From Desulfosporosinus hippei DSM 8344 (GTDB taxonomy: Bacteria > Bacillota > Desulfitobacteriia > Desulfitobacteriales > Desulfitobacteriaceae): DNA of 64,000 nt. The stretch is from positions 115,536 through 179,535 of the forward strand of contig NZ_FNCP01000008.1 of NCBI RefSeq assembly GCF_900100785.1, written 5' to 3'. Positions within the stretch are counted from its first letter, which is position 1. Every line of letters begins with the position of its first letter. The position numbers and the translations under genes are program-made. Shown in pieces: positions 26,294 to 34,695 of the stretch. A model generated the notes under the pieces. That model was not told the origin of the DNA. It searched no databases and worked only from the letters and a program-made list of their open reading frames with translations.

Positions 26294-26338
26294 AAGACAG
26301 GTGGCTCACAGCTTCAAATCGCTGTAGCCACCTGTCTT
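26294..26338. terminator. Terminator of the small lipoprotein gene
   Basis: AAGACAGGTGGCT-ACAGC pairs with GCTGT-GCCACCTGTCTT around TTCAAATC. On the minus strand it is followed by TTTTT and lies 26 bases past the lipoprotein stop. Confidence 0.85.
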
Positions 26339-26363
26339 ACGCTTCGTATTCTACCATTATTCG

Positions 26364-26816
26364 TTATTTATTAGAAGAAACTAAAATTCGACTTGGGTTA
26401 CCGGTTTTATCAATTAGATTATAAACAATATTCTTGCCATCCTCTTCTTTAACCAATCGTACATACTCACCTGTTTTAGTACCTGGTCCTTTGTTACCCG
26501 CTCTCATCTTATCTTGAGAGTCGTCAATGGTGAGCTTAATAACGTTTTTATCATAATATATTGTTTGAAAAATTGGGTCCCCTTCTTCAGTGAATTTATT
26601 AATTTGAAGATTAGCTACTTCGCCTTGACTAACGGACGCTAAAAAATTATCTACTACATTAACATCGGAAATCGCGCCACTCTGATTAACCACAATATTC
26701 CCCTGAAAAGTTTTAGATTCCTGTGGTTGGATTTGCTCGGATACTTTTGTATCTGAGCAACCAGTAATCGTGATTGCTAGGACTAATGTTGCTAAAACAA
26801 GACTAAATCTCTTCAT
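26364..26816 (-). CDS. Small lipoprotein of unknown function
   Basis: 150 residues from the ATG at 26816; the five codons upstream of it contain its own ribosome site (GAGGAG). The signal is MKRFSLVLATL..., with lipobox ITGC and Cys near residue 20. The mature part is polar, with a VNQSGAISDVNVVDNFL stretch that recalls DUF4362-type lipoproteins, though I am not sure. It should be anchored on the outer leaflet. It is a single gene with its own terminator, and nothing around it hints at a role. Confidence 0.65.
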   Translation of the reverse strand: MKRFSLVLATLVLAITITGCSDTKVSEQIQPQESKTFQGNIVVNQSGAISDVNVVDNFLASVSQGEVANLQINKFTEEGDPIFQTIYYDKNVIKLTIDDSQDKMRAGNKGPGTKTGEYVRLVKEEDGKNIVYNLIDKTGNPSRILVSSNK

Positions 26817-26947
26817 ATGATCACTCCTCATATAAATGTACCAACAAATCTATAGACGCATATCTAGCCCCAAATCTGACGTAACGGGTTTTTCCCCTTT
26901 GCATTAGTTGTTAGTTTGATTATAACAAACTCAACATGCTAACTAAA

Positions 26948-27109
26948 CTAGAACTGCCCTGACTGCCCGTTAGTCTTGCTTTTACCATAATCGTAAAAGT
27001 CCTTGGGGTTATAAAATAGATTGAGATAATACTGGTAGTACAACCCGAAGTTCTTCCCATCAATGTATTGATCGGGATTACATACGAATTTATGTGAATT
27101 ACTATAACT
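26948..27109 (-). pseudogene. Gene remnant (C-terminal fragment)
   Basis: An open frame of about 53 codons without a start ends at 26948. The text reads like real protein (NPDQYIDGKNFGLYYQYY, then FYNPKDFYDYGK), but an in-frame TGA closes it upstream and no ribosome site is seen. I take it as the tail of a decayed gene of unknown family. The rest of 26817-27116 holds only the promoter region of the lipoprotein gene. Confidence 0.35.
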
Positions 27110-27116
27110 TCAAAGC

Positions 27117-27154
27117 AAAAGCGGTCTCTTCACCTGTGGAAGCAGACCGCTTTT
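27117..27154. terminator. Terminator of the sdpRI operon
   Basis: AAAAGCGGTCT (27117-27127) pairs with AGACCGCTTTT (27144-27154). It is 56 bases past the sdpI stop on the minus strand. Confidence 0.8.
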
Positions 27155-27209
27155 CTATAGAAATAACCGCTTTAAAATTTGGAACCAGTTTAACACTGCT
27201 CCTCATTAC

Positions 27210-27863
27210 TCATTTCAACTTTTGTTTGCGATGTTGAACCCAAGAATACAAGATAGGTTCAAGGGCAGAAACAAATATTACAGCAAAATAGACAAAGGCA
27301 CTGCCACTCCCAGGGAAGAATGCCAAAACAGTCATAATGAGTCCAGCAATAAACCAAACAAAGCCCCCATGACGATGGGTTTTGGCCCACACCACCTCAT
27401 TATCCAGAGTCCAAGGTGTCTTAATGCCCATAAAATAATTTTGTTTAAACTTAGGCATCAAATTACCCAGGACTATGAAAAGAATACCCACCATTAGTTT
27501 TATAATCATATCAACTTTAATAAAGGTCGCTCCCAAACTAATTGACATTGTTACAAATTGCAGAACCGCAAAGAAAGCGACTAACATAAATCTAATTAAA
27601 AGGTATTGGTCTTTAAATCTATCATAGTTAGCTTTTTTAGGATCAATTTTAGGCAATATGGCTACTAGAAAGGTTACTGCTATTCCAATTAGCGGAGCCA
27701 TAAACGCCCAAGGGAATTTGGGATACCAGGCATCAATTTCGCCTTGAATATTCCAATGCATAGGGATCTCTGCAGGCAAATTGTTAAAGATGAAGGCTGT
27801 AATTACCAGTGGAATCAAGGCCATGGCCCACATTAATCTCATCATTACTTTCTCGTTTTTCAT
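27210..27863 (-). CDS. sdpI: SdpI-family immunity-type membrane protein
   Basis: 217 residues with six hydrophobic segments. The N-terminal DUF1648 pattern is clear (NNLPAEIPMHWNIQGEIDAWYPK), and the second half carries the SdpI motif GNLMPKFKQNYFMGIKTPWTL, ending in a basic tail. In Bacillus subtilis SdpI protects against the SdpC killing peptide and also relays it to the SdpR repressor. Here the gene overlaps an ArsR-type repressor by 4 bases, the same arrangement as sdpRI. No sdpABC toxin genes are present in the window, so this may be an orphan immunity or membrane-sensing unit. Confidence 0.88.
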   Translation of the reverse strand: MKNEKVMMRLMWAMALIPLVITAFIFNNLPAEIPMHWNIQGEIDAWYPKFPWAFMAPLIGIAVTFLVAILPKIDPKKANYDRFKDQYLLIRFMLVAFFAVLQFVTMSISLGATFIKVDMIIKLMVGILFIVLGNLMPKFKQNYFMGIKTPWTLDNEVVWAKTHRHGGFVWFIAGLIMTVLAFFPGSGSAFVYFAVIFVSALEPILYSWVQHRKQKLK

Positions 27864-28132
27864 TGTTTATCGACCCCTTTCAGCTCTATTAACCAAGCCA
27901 TGATTTCTTCAATGACCGAGGTATTCAGCTCGTAGAATATATATTTGCCCTCCCGTCGATCCGTGACTAATCCCCCGTCCTTTAATACCGAAAGATGGTG
28001 TGACACAGTGGCCTGGGTCATTGAAAAATGAGCAGCAATATCTCCTGCTGTCATATCACCATTCTTCAGCAAATTTAAAATCTCTCGTCGAGTTTTATCG
28101 GACATTGCTTTTAAAGATTCCTGAAACCCCAT
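27860..28132 (-). CDS. sdpR: ArsR-family autorepressor, SdpR-like
   Basis: 90-residue winged-helix repressor. The helix-turn-helix is visible in MTAGDIAAHFSMTQATVSHHLSVLKDGGLV and the wing in DRREGKYIFYELN. It lacks the ArsR metal-binding CVC box, which fits the SdpR subgroup that responds to a membrane partner rather than a metal. It is first gene of the two-gene operon, translated in an ATGA overlap with sdpI. Two copies of a perfect inverted repeat flank its promoter, so it very likely represses its own operon. Confidence 0.9.
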   Translation of the reverse strand: MGFQESLKAMSDKTRREILNLLKNGDMTAGDIAAHFSMTQATVSHHLSVLKDGGLVTDRREGKYIFYELNTSVIEEIMAWLIELKGVDKQ

Positions 28133-28144
28133 ATCGCTCCCCCC

Positions 28145-28170
28145 TACATTTAGAAGATCATCTAAATGTA
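28145..28170. promoter_or_regulatory. SdpR operator, site 1
   Basis: TACATTTAGA-AGATCA-TCTAAATGTA, a perfect 10+6+10 dyad placed immediately after the -10 element and before the sdpR start. Confidence 0.7.
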
Positions 28171-28198
28171 TTTTACCCCTCTATAAATAAAAAAACAA
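28170..28198 (-). promoter_or_regulatory. sdpRI promoter
   Basis: Minus-strand TTGTTT (28193-28198), 17-base spacer, TAAAAT (28170-28175). The two operators touch the -10 and -35 on either side, so a repressor on both would occlude RNA polymerase. Confidence 0.6.
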
Positions 28199-28233
28199 TA
28201 TACATTTAGATATATTTCTAAATGTATATTGTT
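28194..28233. promoter_or_regulatory. SdpR operator, site 2 (extended)
   Basis: Same core as site 1 (ACATTTAGA-N6-TCTAAATGT) extended to a perfect 17+6+17 palindrome. It overlaps the -35 element and ends 22 bases before the threonine aldolase stop codon, so it could also fold as a hairpin at the end of that gene. Confidence 0.7.
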
Positions 28234-28254
28234 GATAATTTGGTTTATTTTTCC

Positions 28255-29286
28255 TTAGTTTCTGACGGCCTTTCTAATCTCTTCTCTCAAAGCGCTAACA
28301 GCTTCCTCACTTGTAGCCCAGGAAGTTACAAGCCGAATAGCCGAGTGATCTTCATCGATTTTTGCCCAAACATAAAAAGCATACTCTTCTTGAAGCTTAG
28401 CAATCAGCCAATTAGGCAGTATGGGAAAGATCTGATTGGATGGCGAATGGGTGAAGAATCGATATCCGGCTTCACTAATTTCAGTCTTGATCAGCTTGGC
28501 CATTGCATTGGCATGTCTGGCCAGTTCAAAATAGAGATCATCTCGGAAAAGCTCCAAGAACTGCAGGCCCAGCACTCGGCCTTTAGCCAAGAGCCCTCCC
28601 TTTTGCTTAATATGAAACCGAAAATCTTCTTTCAGGGAATCCTTGCAAATCACTAAGGCCTCTCCTAAGAGGGCCCCATTTTTAGTTCCTCCAATATAAA
28701 AGGCATCAATCAGGGTTCCCAGGTCACTAAGTTCGAGGTCATTTTCTTCAGAACATAGAGCAGAACCTAAGCGTGCTCCATCCAGGTATAATATCAAACC
28801 ATTGCTCTGACAATACCTGCTCAATTCTACGAGTTCACCCTTGGAATAAATCGAGCCGATTTCTGTGGGATTTGAGATGTAAACCAATCTCGGCTTGACC
28901 ATATGTTCGTCAGTATGGGCATCCAGAACAGCTTGGATATGATCCGGGGCCAGCTTTCCATCCCTCACTTCGCAAGAGAGTACTTTATGCCCCGTCCCTT
29001 CGATAGCCCCGGTCTCATGGACAAGAATATGCCCGGTATTAGCCGCAATAGCCGCCTCATGAGGCCTTAGAAATGCTGAAATCACCGTAAGATTGGTTTG
29101 GGTTCCTCCGGAAAGGAGATGAACATCTACATCCCTGGGCTTGAGCTTTTTTTTGATCAACTCGATTGCTTCTCTTGTGTACTCATCCTCACCATAACCT
29201 TTCATCTGCTGAAGATTTGTCTGGATTAAGGCATCTAAGATCCTGGGGTGTGCCCCTTCACTATAATCATCTTTAAAACTGTACAT
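28255..29286 (-). CDS. Low-specificity threonine aldolase
   Basis: 343 residues, PLP-dependent fold type I. The PLP lysine is in FYIGGTKNGALLGEA, and the aspartate/arginine cofactor contacts in LYLDGARLGSAL match the threonine aldolase family. It cleaves L-threonine or allo-threonine to glycine and acetaldehyde, or works in the reverse direction. An aor-type aldehyde oxidoreductase in the same window could use the acetaldehyde, but there is no operon link. AAAGGAG precedes the ATG. It lies 43 bases after rlmN in the same direction. Confidence 0.88.
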   Translation of the reverse strand: MYSFKDDYSEGAHPRILDALIQTNLQQMKGYGEDEYTREAIELIKKKLKPRDVDVHLLSGGTQTNLTVISAFLRPHEAAIAANTGHILVHETGAIEGTGHKVLSCEVRDGKLAPDHIQAVLDAHTDEHMVKPRLVYISNPTEIGSIYSKGELVELSRYCQSNGLILYLDGARLGSALCSEENDLELSDLGTLIDAFYIGGTKNGALLGEALVICKDSLKEDFRFHIKQKGGLLAKGRVLGLQFLELFRDDLYFELARHANAMAKLIKTEISEAGYRFFTHSPSNQIFPILPNWLIAKLQEEYAFYVWAKIDEDHSAIRLVTSWATSEEAVSALREEIRKAVRN

Positions 29287-29329
29287 TCAATGATTCTCCT
29301 TTATCTTGAGTGGAACGAGTTAACTAATC

Positions 29330-30394
29330 TCATCCCTGGTTTGCTTTAACTTGCTTGCTCCTTAGTTGTCCGCAGGCGGCCTCGATATCTCTGCCATGCT
29401 CCAGACGGATACTGCAATTAATTCCATGCTTTTTAAGAACATCATAGAAAGCGAGCATGGTTTCATGGTCACTTCTCTGATATTGCGGATGTTCATCCAC
29501 CGGGTTATAGGGAATTAGATTTATATTGATAAGTTGTTGGATATTTTTTATTAAACTTACCAGCTGAAGAGCATGCTCACGCTGATCGTTCAGATCCTTG
29601 AGCAGAATATATTCTAAGGTTATCCGGCGTTTGGTTTTTGCAAGATAGTATTCAACAGCTTGGATTATCTTTTCCAGGGGGTAAACCCGGTTGATTTTCA
29701 TAATCTGCTCACGGAGTTCGTTGGTTGGGGCATGTAAGGAGATGGCCAGATTTACCTTTAAATCACTGTCCGCAAACTCAGAAATTTTGTCCGCCAAACC
29801 GCTGGTGGATATTGTGATACCCCTGCCGGGGATGGCAAGTCCTTTGTGGTCTATGATGATGCGTAAAGCGTCCATAACATTTATATAATTATCAAAAGGC
29901 TCGCCGATTCCCATGACGACTACATGACTCACTTTTTCACCCTGGCGAGCATTATCCATGTATTCTTGGACTTTCATGATTTGCTCCACGATTTCACTTC
30001 CGGACAAGTCACGATGTTTGGTCAATAAACCGCTGGCACAAAAACTGCAGCCAATATTACACCCAACCTGAGTTGTTACACAAACGGATGAACCAAATTT
30101 ATGTCTCATTAAGACTGTTTCAATCAGGTTGTCATCCGGTAATTTGAACAAGAATTTAATCGTTCCATCCACGGATTCTTGGCTTGTATGTTCTCTTAAA
30201 GATTGCAGTATAAAGTGATCTGTTAATAATTCCAGACACTCAGAATTGACATCCGTCATCTCGGAAAAATTTGCAACTCGCTTTCTATAAAGCCAGTCCC
30301 AGACTCTCAAAGCCCGGGATTTTTTTTGCCCATGATCTTGCAGCCACTCAATTAATTGTTCTAGGGGTAATCCATAGATGGATTCTTTTTTCAT
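29330..30394 (-). CDS. rlmN: 23S rRNA/tRNA m2A methyltransferase RlmN
   Basis: 354 residues, radical-SAM enzyme. The cluster motif CNIGCSFC is at about residues 115-122, preceded by [19 protein letters not shown], a hallmark of RlmN/Cfr. The [16 protein letters not shown] segment and the C-terminal cysteine (EAACGQL) that acts as the methylated residue are present. It methylates A2503 of 23S rRNA and A37 of some tRNAs. RlmN is favoured over Cfr because of the standard length and housekeeping context, although the surroundings are not informative. Confidence 0.92.
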   Translation of the reverse strand: MKKESIYGLPLEQLIEWLQDHGQKKSRALRVWDWLYRKRVANFSEMTDVNSECLELLTDHFILQSLREHTSQESVDGTIKFLFKLPDDNLIETVLMRHKFGSSVCVTTQVGCNIGCSFCASGLLTKHRDLSGSEIVEQIMKVQEYMDNARQGEKVSHVVVMGIGEPFDNYINVMDALRIIIDHKGLAIPGRGITISTSGLADKISEFADSDLKVNLAISLHAPTNELREQIMKINRVYPLEKIIQAVEYYLAKTKRRITLEYILLKDLNDQREHALQLVSLIKNIQQLININLIPYNPVDEHPQYQRSDHETMLAFYDVLKKHGINCSIRLEHGRDIEAACGQLRSKQVKANQG

Positions 30395-30473
30395 GATAAC
30401 CTCGCTATTATTCGTAAAATTTGCGAATATTGATTTTTGCCTAACGGCTTTTTTGCTAGAGCTCTATAACAAT

Positions 30474-30507
30474 GCCAGAGCCCTTAACTTATGGTTAAGT
30501 CTCTGGC
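30474..30507. terminator. Stem-loop between rlmN and the Uma2 gene
   Basis: GCCAGAG-CC-CTTAAC, loop TTATG, GTTAAG-T-CTCTGGC. It follows the Uma2-family stop on the minus strand by about 50 bases. There is no clear T-run, so termination is uncertain. Confidence 0.45.
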
Positions 30508-30553
30508 GGATTATCAAATTTAACTCCTAAACTTGGGGCTTATTTAACTATAA

Positions 30554-31072
30554 CTAGTTAAATATTTCTCCCAAGTTTATTTCCATATCCGGGAACAAAG
30601 CTACTCTTACATTCTCTTCTTTTCCGTAGATTTGAGGTTCGGCGAAGAGGTTCTCGGAAAAACTATACACTTCCATTATCTGATTGAAGGGATCAACAAT
30701 CCAGTATTCATGGACTCCTGAGAGTCTATAGCGCTTTAACTTTATCCTTTTATCCTTTAAAGCTGTGGACGGACTCAAGACCTCCACTACTAAATCAGGT
30801 ACACCTACACAACCCTTTTTGTGTATCTTTGTTGGATCACATATCACTGTTATGTCCGGTTCAACATAAATGTCATTTTCTTCATCTAACCAGACTCCAA
30901 AGGGGGCAGGAAAAGCTTTACACTGTTTACCTTTTAAATAATTATAAAACTCCCCGAATAAACTCCCCACGATCGCTTGGTGTTGGGAGGATGGGGGTGG
31001 CGTCATATCATAAATCACACCATCGATTTTTTCCCAGCGTTCAAACTCAGACTCTATCGGTCTTTTTCCCAC
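30554..31072 (-). CDS. Uma2-family (DUF820) putative endonuclease
   Basis: 172 residues of the PD-(D/E)xK-like Uma2 family. Active-site pattern: DIYVEPDITVICD gives the first acidic residues, then PDLVVEVLSPSTALKDKRIKLKRY gives E-x-L and the lysine, and VHEYWIVDPFNQIMEVY follows. These proteins are abundant in cyanobacteria and Firmicutes and are often linked to mobile DNA. Their real targets are unknown. It stands alone with no adjacent transposase. Confidence 0.85.
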   Translation of the reverse strand: MGKRPIESEFERWEKIDGVIYDMTPPPSSQHQAIVGSLFGEFYNYLKGKQCKAFPAPFGVWLDEENDIYVEPDITVICDPTKIHKKGCVGVPDLVVEVLSPSTALKDKRIKLKRYRLSGVHEYWIVDPFNQIMEVYSFSENLFAEPQIYGKEENVRVALFPDMEINLGEIFN

Positions 31073-31190
31073 CTAAAGTCCCCCCCTTATCTTACCTTAA
31101 TAATGAGGAAGGATAGACTAGGTTAATTATACCATAACTAGGGAATCACTATCTACCTGTGGTAGTGGTGGATCTTTCCGCCAAGGTAAA

Positions 31191-31222
31191 ATAGAAGGAT
31201 GGCAGAGCCATCCTTCTATTCA
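31191..31222 (-). terminator. Terminator of gap-pyk
   Basis: Perfect 13-bp stem ATAGAAGGATGGC/GCCATCCTTCTAT with a 3-base loop; on the minus strand TTTTA follows. It lies about 110 bases past the pyk stop. A TTCCATA-type heptamer is repeated three times at 31229-31252 between them. Confidence 0.8.
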
Positions 31223-31328
31223 TTAGTTATTCCATATTCCATATTCCATATTTCTTCAGGCTTAATCACGGAATAATGCTCGTGACTAGCCTACACTGAT
31301 GTTTGGAGATTCTGGATTCCTTTAATCC

Positions 31329-33065
31329 TTATAAAATGCTGACAGAACCCTCATACATCAAGCCTGTCATGGCATCAACTGTTAAAGTCTGACCATCTGA
31401 GACCTTAGAAAAAGCCTCAACAGCACCGACAATCGTCGGAATACCGAACTGTACAGCTACAATAGCGGCATGTGACGTCAGACCACCTTCCTCAACGACT
31501 AACGCCCCTGCGCGAGCAATTAAAGGAACAAATTCTGCATCCGTAGATTGGGCAATTAAAATTTCCCCGTCATTAAAAGTGTCCTGACCCGGTACTTGAA
31601 CTCTGCGGGCGGTACCGGAATAGGATTTGCGTCCAATCCCCATTCCTTTGGCAATGATATTCCCCATTATCTGGACTTTGATCATATTGGTAGAACCTAC
31701 CTTGCCGATGGGAACACCTGCTGTAATGACCACTATATCCCCGGACTTGATATAGTTTTTATTTAAGGAAGTATTCACGGCAACTGAAACCATTTCATCC
31801 GTTCCCGAACTCTGAGGTACAACAATTGACTCCACACCCCATTTCAGGGCTAACTTCCTGGCTGTTTCAGGAAATGGAGTAGCTGCCACAATCAAGGCCA
31901 GGGGACGGTACTTGGAAATCATTCGGGCTGTCAAACCCGAATGGGTGGGTGTCAGAACTGCCGCGGCTTGCAGATCTTTAGCAATAGTAAAGCTGGCAAA
32001 ACTAATGGCCTCGGCAACATTGACTTGAGGATGTTGAGCCGCTTTATTGTCTAAGCAAGTTAGTTCTGTGCGCTGAGATATTCTATCCATCATCCGGACG
32101 GCTTCAATGGGGAATAGCCCTGCCGCAGTTTCCCCGGACAGCATAATGGCGTCCGTCCCATCCAAGATAGCATTGGCTACATCACTGGCTTCCGCCCGGG
32201 TTGGTCTCGGTTGACGTATCATAGAATCTAACATCTGAGTCGCCACGATCACTGGTTTCCCCAACAAATTACACTTACGGATCATTTCCTTTTGCCGAAT
32301 CGGAACTTCTTCTACGGGTATCTCTACCCCCAGATCCCCTCGGGCTACCATGAGACCATCAGCGACTTCAAGAATAGAATCTAAGTTATCGATCCCTTCC
32401 CGGCTTTCAATTTTGGCTATGATATGTACATCCGCGTTCATTTCCTCACAAATCCTGCGCACGTCCAAAATATTTAAGGCCTTCCGAGTAAAAGAAGCAG
32501 CGATAAAATCAATTCCTTGAGAAATTCCGAAGCGAATATCGGCAATGTCTCTCTCCGTCACAGCCGGCAAATCAATCAGGGCACTGGGAATATTAACCCC
32601 TTTTTGAGATTTTAAAACACCACCATTAAGAATTGTAGTGGTAATTAATTCCTTCTCTGCAGCTGTAACTTCCAGTTCGATTTGTCCATCATCTATGAGA
32701 ATACGGCTCCCGGGTTTTACTTTACGCCATAAATCCCTATAAGTAATTCCCACCCGTTCCTGATTACCAATTCTGTTTAAATCCGTATCTAGAATGAAGG
32801 TTAATCCATTGGCCAGAACCACACCGGCTTCAGGAACTTTACCGGTACGTATTTCAGGCCCTTTGGTATCCAACAGAATACCTAAGTGTTTTCCCGCCTT
32901 CGCCGCTTCTTCTTTCAAAGTTGCGATTCTGCGACCATGTTCTTCATGGGTTCCATGGGAAAAATTAAGACGAGCAACATCCATTCCCGCTGCCAGCAGA
33001 GCTTGAACCTTTTCCCCTGACTCACTTGCCGGACCAATAGTACAGACAATTTTTGTCCTTCTCAT
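31329..33065 (-). CDS. pyk: Pyruvate kinase with C-terminal PEP-utiliser domain
   Basis: 578 residues. The barrel region has MNADVHIIAKIESREGIDN (catalytic lysine and Glu metal ligand) and the substrate loop MVARGDLGVEIP. The regulatory C domain follows. Residues about 480-578 form an extra PEP-utilising mobile domain with GGLTSHAAIVA, as in Bacillus and Geobacillus enzymes. The protein converts PEP and ADP to pyruvate and ATP. Its start lies 15 bases after the gap stop, so the two glycolytic genes form one operon. The histidine in TSHAA of the extra domain is kept although in pyruvate kinases it has no proven catalytic role. Confidence 0.95.
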   Translation of the reverse strand: MRRTKIVCTIGPASESGEKVQALLAAGMDVARLNFSHGTHEEHGRRIATLKEEAAKAGKHLGILLDTKGPEIRTGKVPEAGVVLANGLTFILDTDLNRIGNQERVGITYRDLWRKVKPGSRILIDDGQIELEVTAAEKELITTTILNGGVLKSQKGVNIPSALIDLPAVTERDIADIRFGISQGIDFIAASFTRKALNILDVRRICEEMNADVHIIAKIESREGIDNLDSILEVADGLMVARGDLGVEIPVEEVPIRQKEMIRKCNLLGKPVIVATQMLDSMIRQPRPTRAEASDVANAILDGTDAIMLSGETAAGLFPIEAVRMMDRISQRTELTCLDNKAAQHPQVNVAEAISFASFTIAKDLQAAAVLTPTHSGLTARMISKYRPLALIVAATPFPETARKLALKWGVESIVVPQSSGTDEMVSVAVNTSLNKNYIKSGDIVVITAGVPIGKVGSTNMIKVQIMGNIIAKGMGIGRKSYSGTARRVQVPGQDTFNDGEILIAQSTDAEFVPLIARAGALVVEEGGLTSHAAIVAVQFGIPTIVGAVEAFSKVSDGQTLTVDAMTGLMYEGSVSIL

Positions 33066-33080
33066 GGTACCTCCCCCAAC

Positions 33081-34091
33081 TTACAATCCTTTTGTAACCA
33101 TTAGTTTAACCATATCAACAATGCGGCAGGAATAGCCCCATTCGTTATCATACCAGGCCAACACTTTGACCATGTTATCACCCATCATCATGGTGGATAA
33201 GCCATCGACGATAGAGCTGGCCGGATGGCCGTTGAAGTCATGTGAAACAAGGGGTAATTCTGAGTATTCCAGATAGCCGCTCATGGGGCCATTGGCAGCC
33301 TCGCGTAAGGCATTATTAACTTCTTCTTTAGTCGCAGGTTTGGACAAGTTGGCTACAAAATCAATTAAAGAAACATTCGGGGTGGGCACTCTAACAGATA
33401 GTCCGTTCATTTTCCCGGTTAACTCCGGTATAACAAGGGTAACCGCTTTAGCGGCTCCTGTAGTTGTCGGAATCATTGATTGATAGGCGGCTCTCGATCT
33501 GCGCCAATCCTTGTGCTTTACATCGACGGTTCGTTGATCGTTAGTAACTGAATGGATTGTAGTCATCATCCCCTGCTCAATTCCAAATGAATCAAGCAAT
33601 ACCTTGGCAACGGGGGCCAGACAGTTAGTGGTACAGGAACCATTTGAAATCACATGGTGTTTCAAGGGATCATATTTATCATCGTTAACTCCCATGACAA
33701 TGGTGATATCTTCATCTTTGGCCGGAGAGGAGATGAGCACCTTTTTCGCTCCTGCTGTAATATGTTGGGCAGCGTCAGCACGTTTCTTAAATTTACCGGT
33801 ACATTCCACGACTATGTCTATCCCCAGTTCGGCCCAGGGTAAGTTTAAAGGATTTCTGTCTGAAACAATTTCAATTCGCTTTCCGTCAATAACCAGTGCT
33901 CGTCCATCAACTTCCACTTTATTGGGAAGGGTTCCGTGAACGGAATCGTACTTGAGCAAATGGGCCAGCATATCAGGACTACCCATATCATTAATTGCCA
34001 CCACTTCAAAGGGCAGTGATTGATTCAGGGCTGAACGCAGTGTAAGACGACCTATTCGACCAAAACCTGTAATTGCTACGCGGAAACTCAT
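33081..34091 (-). CDS. gap: Glyceraldehyde-3-phosphate dehydrogenase
   Basis: 336 residues. The NAD-binding start VAITGFGRIGRL and the active-site SNGSCTTNCLAP with its catalytic cysteine are intact; the histidine is in the following HSVTNDQ segment. Residue NDMGSPDML after the Rossmann fold fits NAD rather than NADP preference, judged only by the Asp. A strong ribosome site (GAGGAGG) precedes the ATG. It is first of the gap-pyk operon under a SigA-like promoter at 34135-34164. Confidence 0.95.
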   Translation of the reverse strand: MSFRVAITGFGRIGRLTLRSALNQSLPFEVVAINDMGSPDMLAHLLKYDSVHGTLPNKVEVDGRALVIDGKRIEIVSDRNPLNLPWAELGIDIVVECTGKFKKRADAAQHITAGAKKVLISSPAKDEDITIVMGVNDDKYDPLKHHVISNGSCTTNCLAPVAKVLLDSFGIEQGMMTTIHSVTNDQRTVDVKHKDWRRSRAAYQSMIPTTTGAAKAVTLVIPELTGKMNGLSVRVPTPNVSLIDFVANLSKPATKEEVNNALREAANGPMSGYLEYSELPLVSHDFNGHPASSIVDGLSTMMMGDNMVKVLAWYDNEWGYSCRIVDMVKLMVTKGL

Positions 34092-34134
34092 GGTTAACCT
34101 CCTCTTAATTATACCAATAATAGAACAATATATT

Positions 34135-34164
34135 TATATACAACATTCTATAATTCTGTGTAAA
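34135..34164 (-). promoter_or_regulatory. Probable gap-pyk promoter
   Basis: Minus-strand TTTACA (34159-34164), 18 bases, TATATA (34135-34140), about 45 bases before the gap start. Confidence 0.5.
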
Positions 34165-34286
34165 GGGACAAATTCCTTCTATCCAACAAAATTTAAAAAA
34201 TTCAGATTACTGATGAGCAAAGCCTGAATTCCAACTTAACTAATGCTTAATACAAATGACACCTTTGCCTAAAATTGAGCATAAAA

Positions 34287-34318
34287 ACTTCGGTGCGGAA
34301 GTAAAACCCCACCGAAGT
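34287..34318 (-). terminator. Terminator after the polyamine operon
   Basis: ACTTCGGTG (34287-34295) pairs with CACCGAAGT (34310-34318); on the minus strand TTTTTAT follows. Confidence 0.75.
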
Positions 34319-34382
34319 AAGCTTAGGCATACCCCATATGAAGCAATAGGAAATTCACAGATTGATACAGATAAGTATCCAC

Positions 34383-34655
34383 TCACCCGAATCTAGCTTT
34401 GTTTCCTTGCAAAGGATATATTTTTGTTAAATTAGTTCGTTGTATGTGGCTTCTGAAGGAATTTCTGGACTTCGTTAGGATCTCAATCCATTCTTCGGCG
34501 GAAAATAAGACAGCTATGGAGGTTAGCCCCTCCACAATCATAGAATATCTCTCGGGATAATCCTTTTCAATAACATCCAAAATTCCATCAGGAAAATCCC
34601 GAACATACTTCTTCTTCTTGTTTCCACTTCTTTGATAATCAGCTAAGTCCTTCAT
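34383..34655 (-). CDS. Hypothetical protein at the end of the polyamine operon
   Basis: 90 residues, starting at 34655 because GGTGAGG lies just upstream of that ATG; four more in-frame codons precede it. The sequence starts MKDLADYQRSGNKKKK, is basic at both ends and helical in the middle (ILDVIEKDYPERYSMIVEGL). No known family was recognised. It follows nspC by about 40 bases on the same strand and is followed by a terminator, so it is probably the last gene of that operon. Confidence 0.55.
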   Translation of the reverse strand: MKDLADYQRSGNKKKKYVRDFPDGILDVIEKDYPERYSMIVEGLTSIAVLFSAEEWIEILTKSRNSFRSHIQRTNLTKIYPLQGNKARFG

Positions 34656-34695
34656 ACAATACCTCACCAGCGGTTGATAATCTGCAACCTATTCC

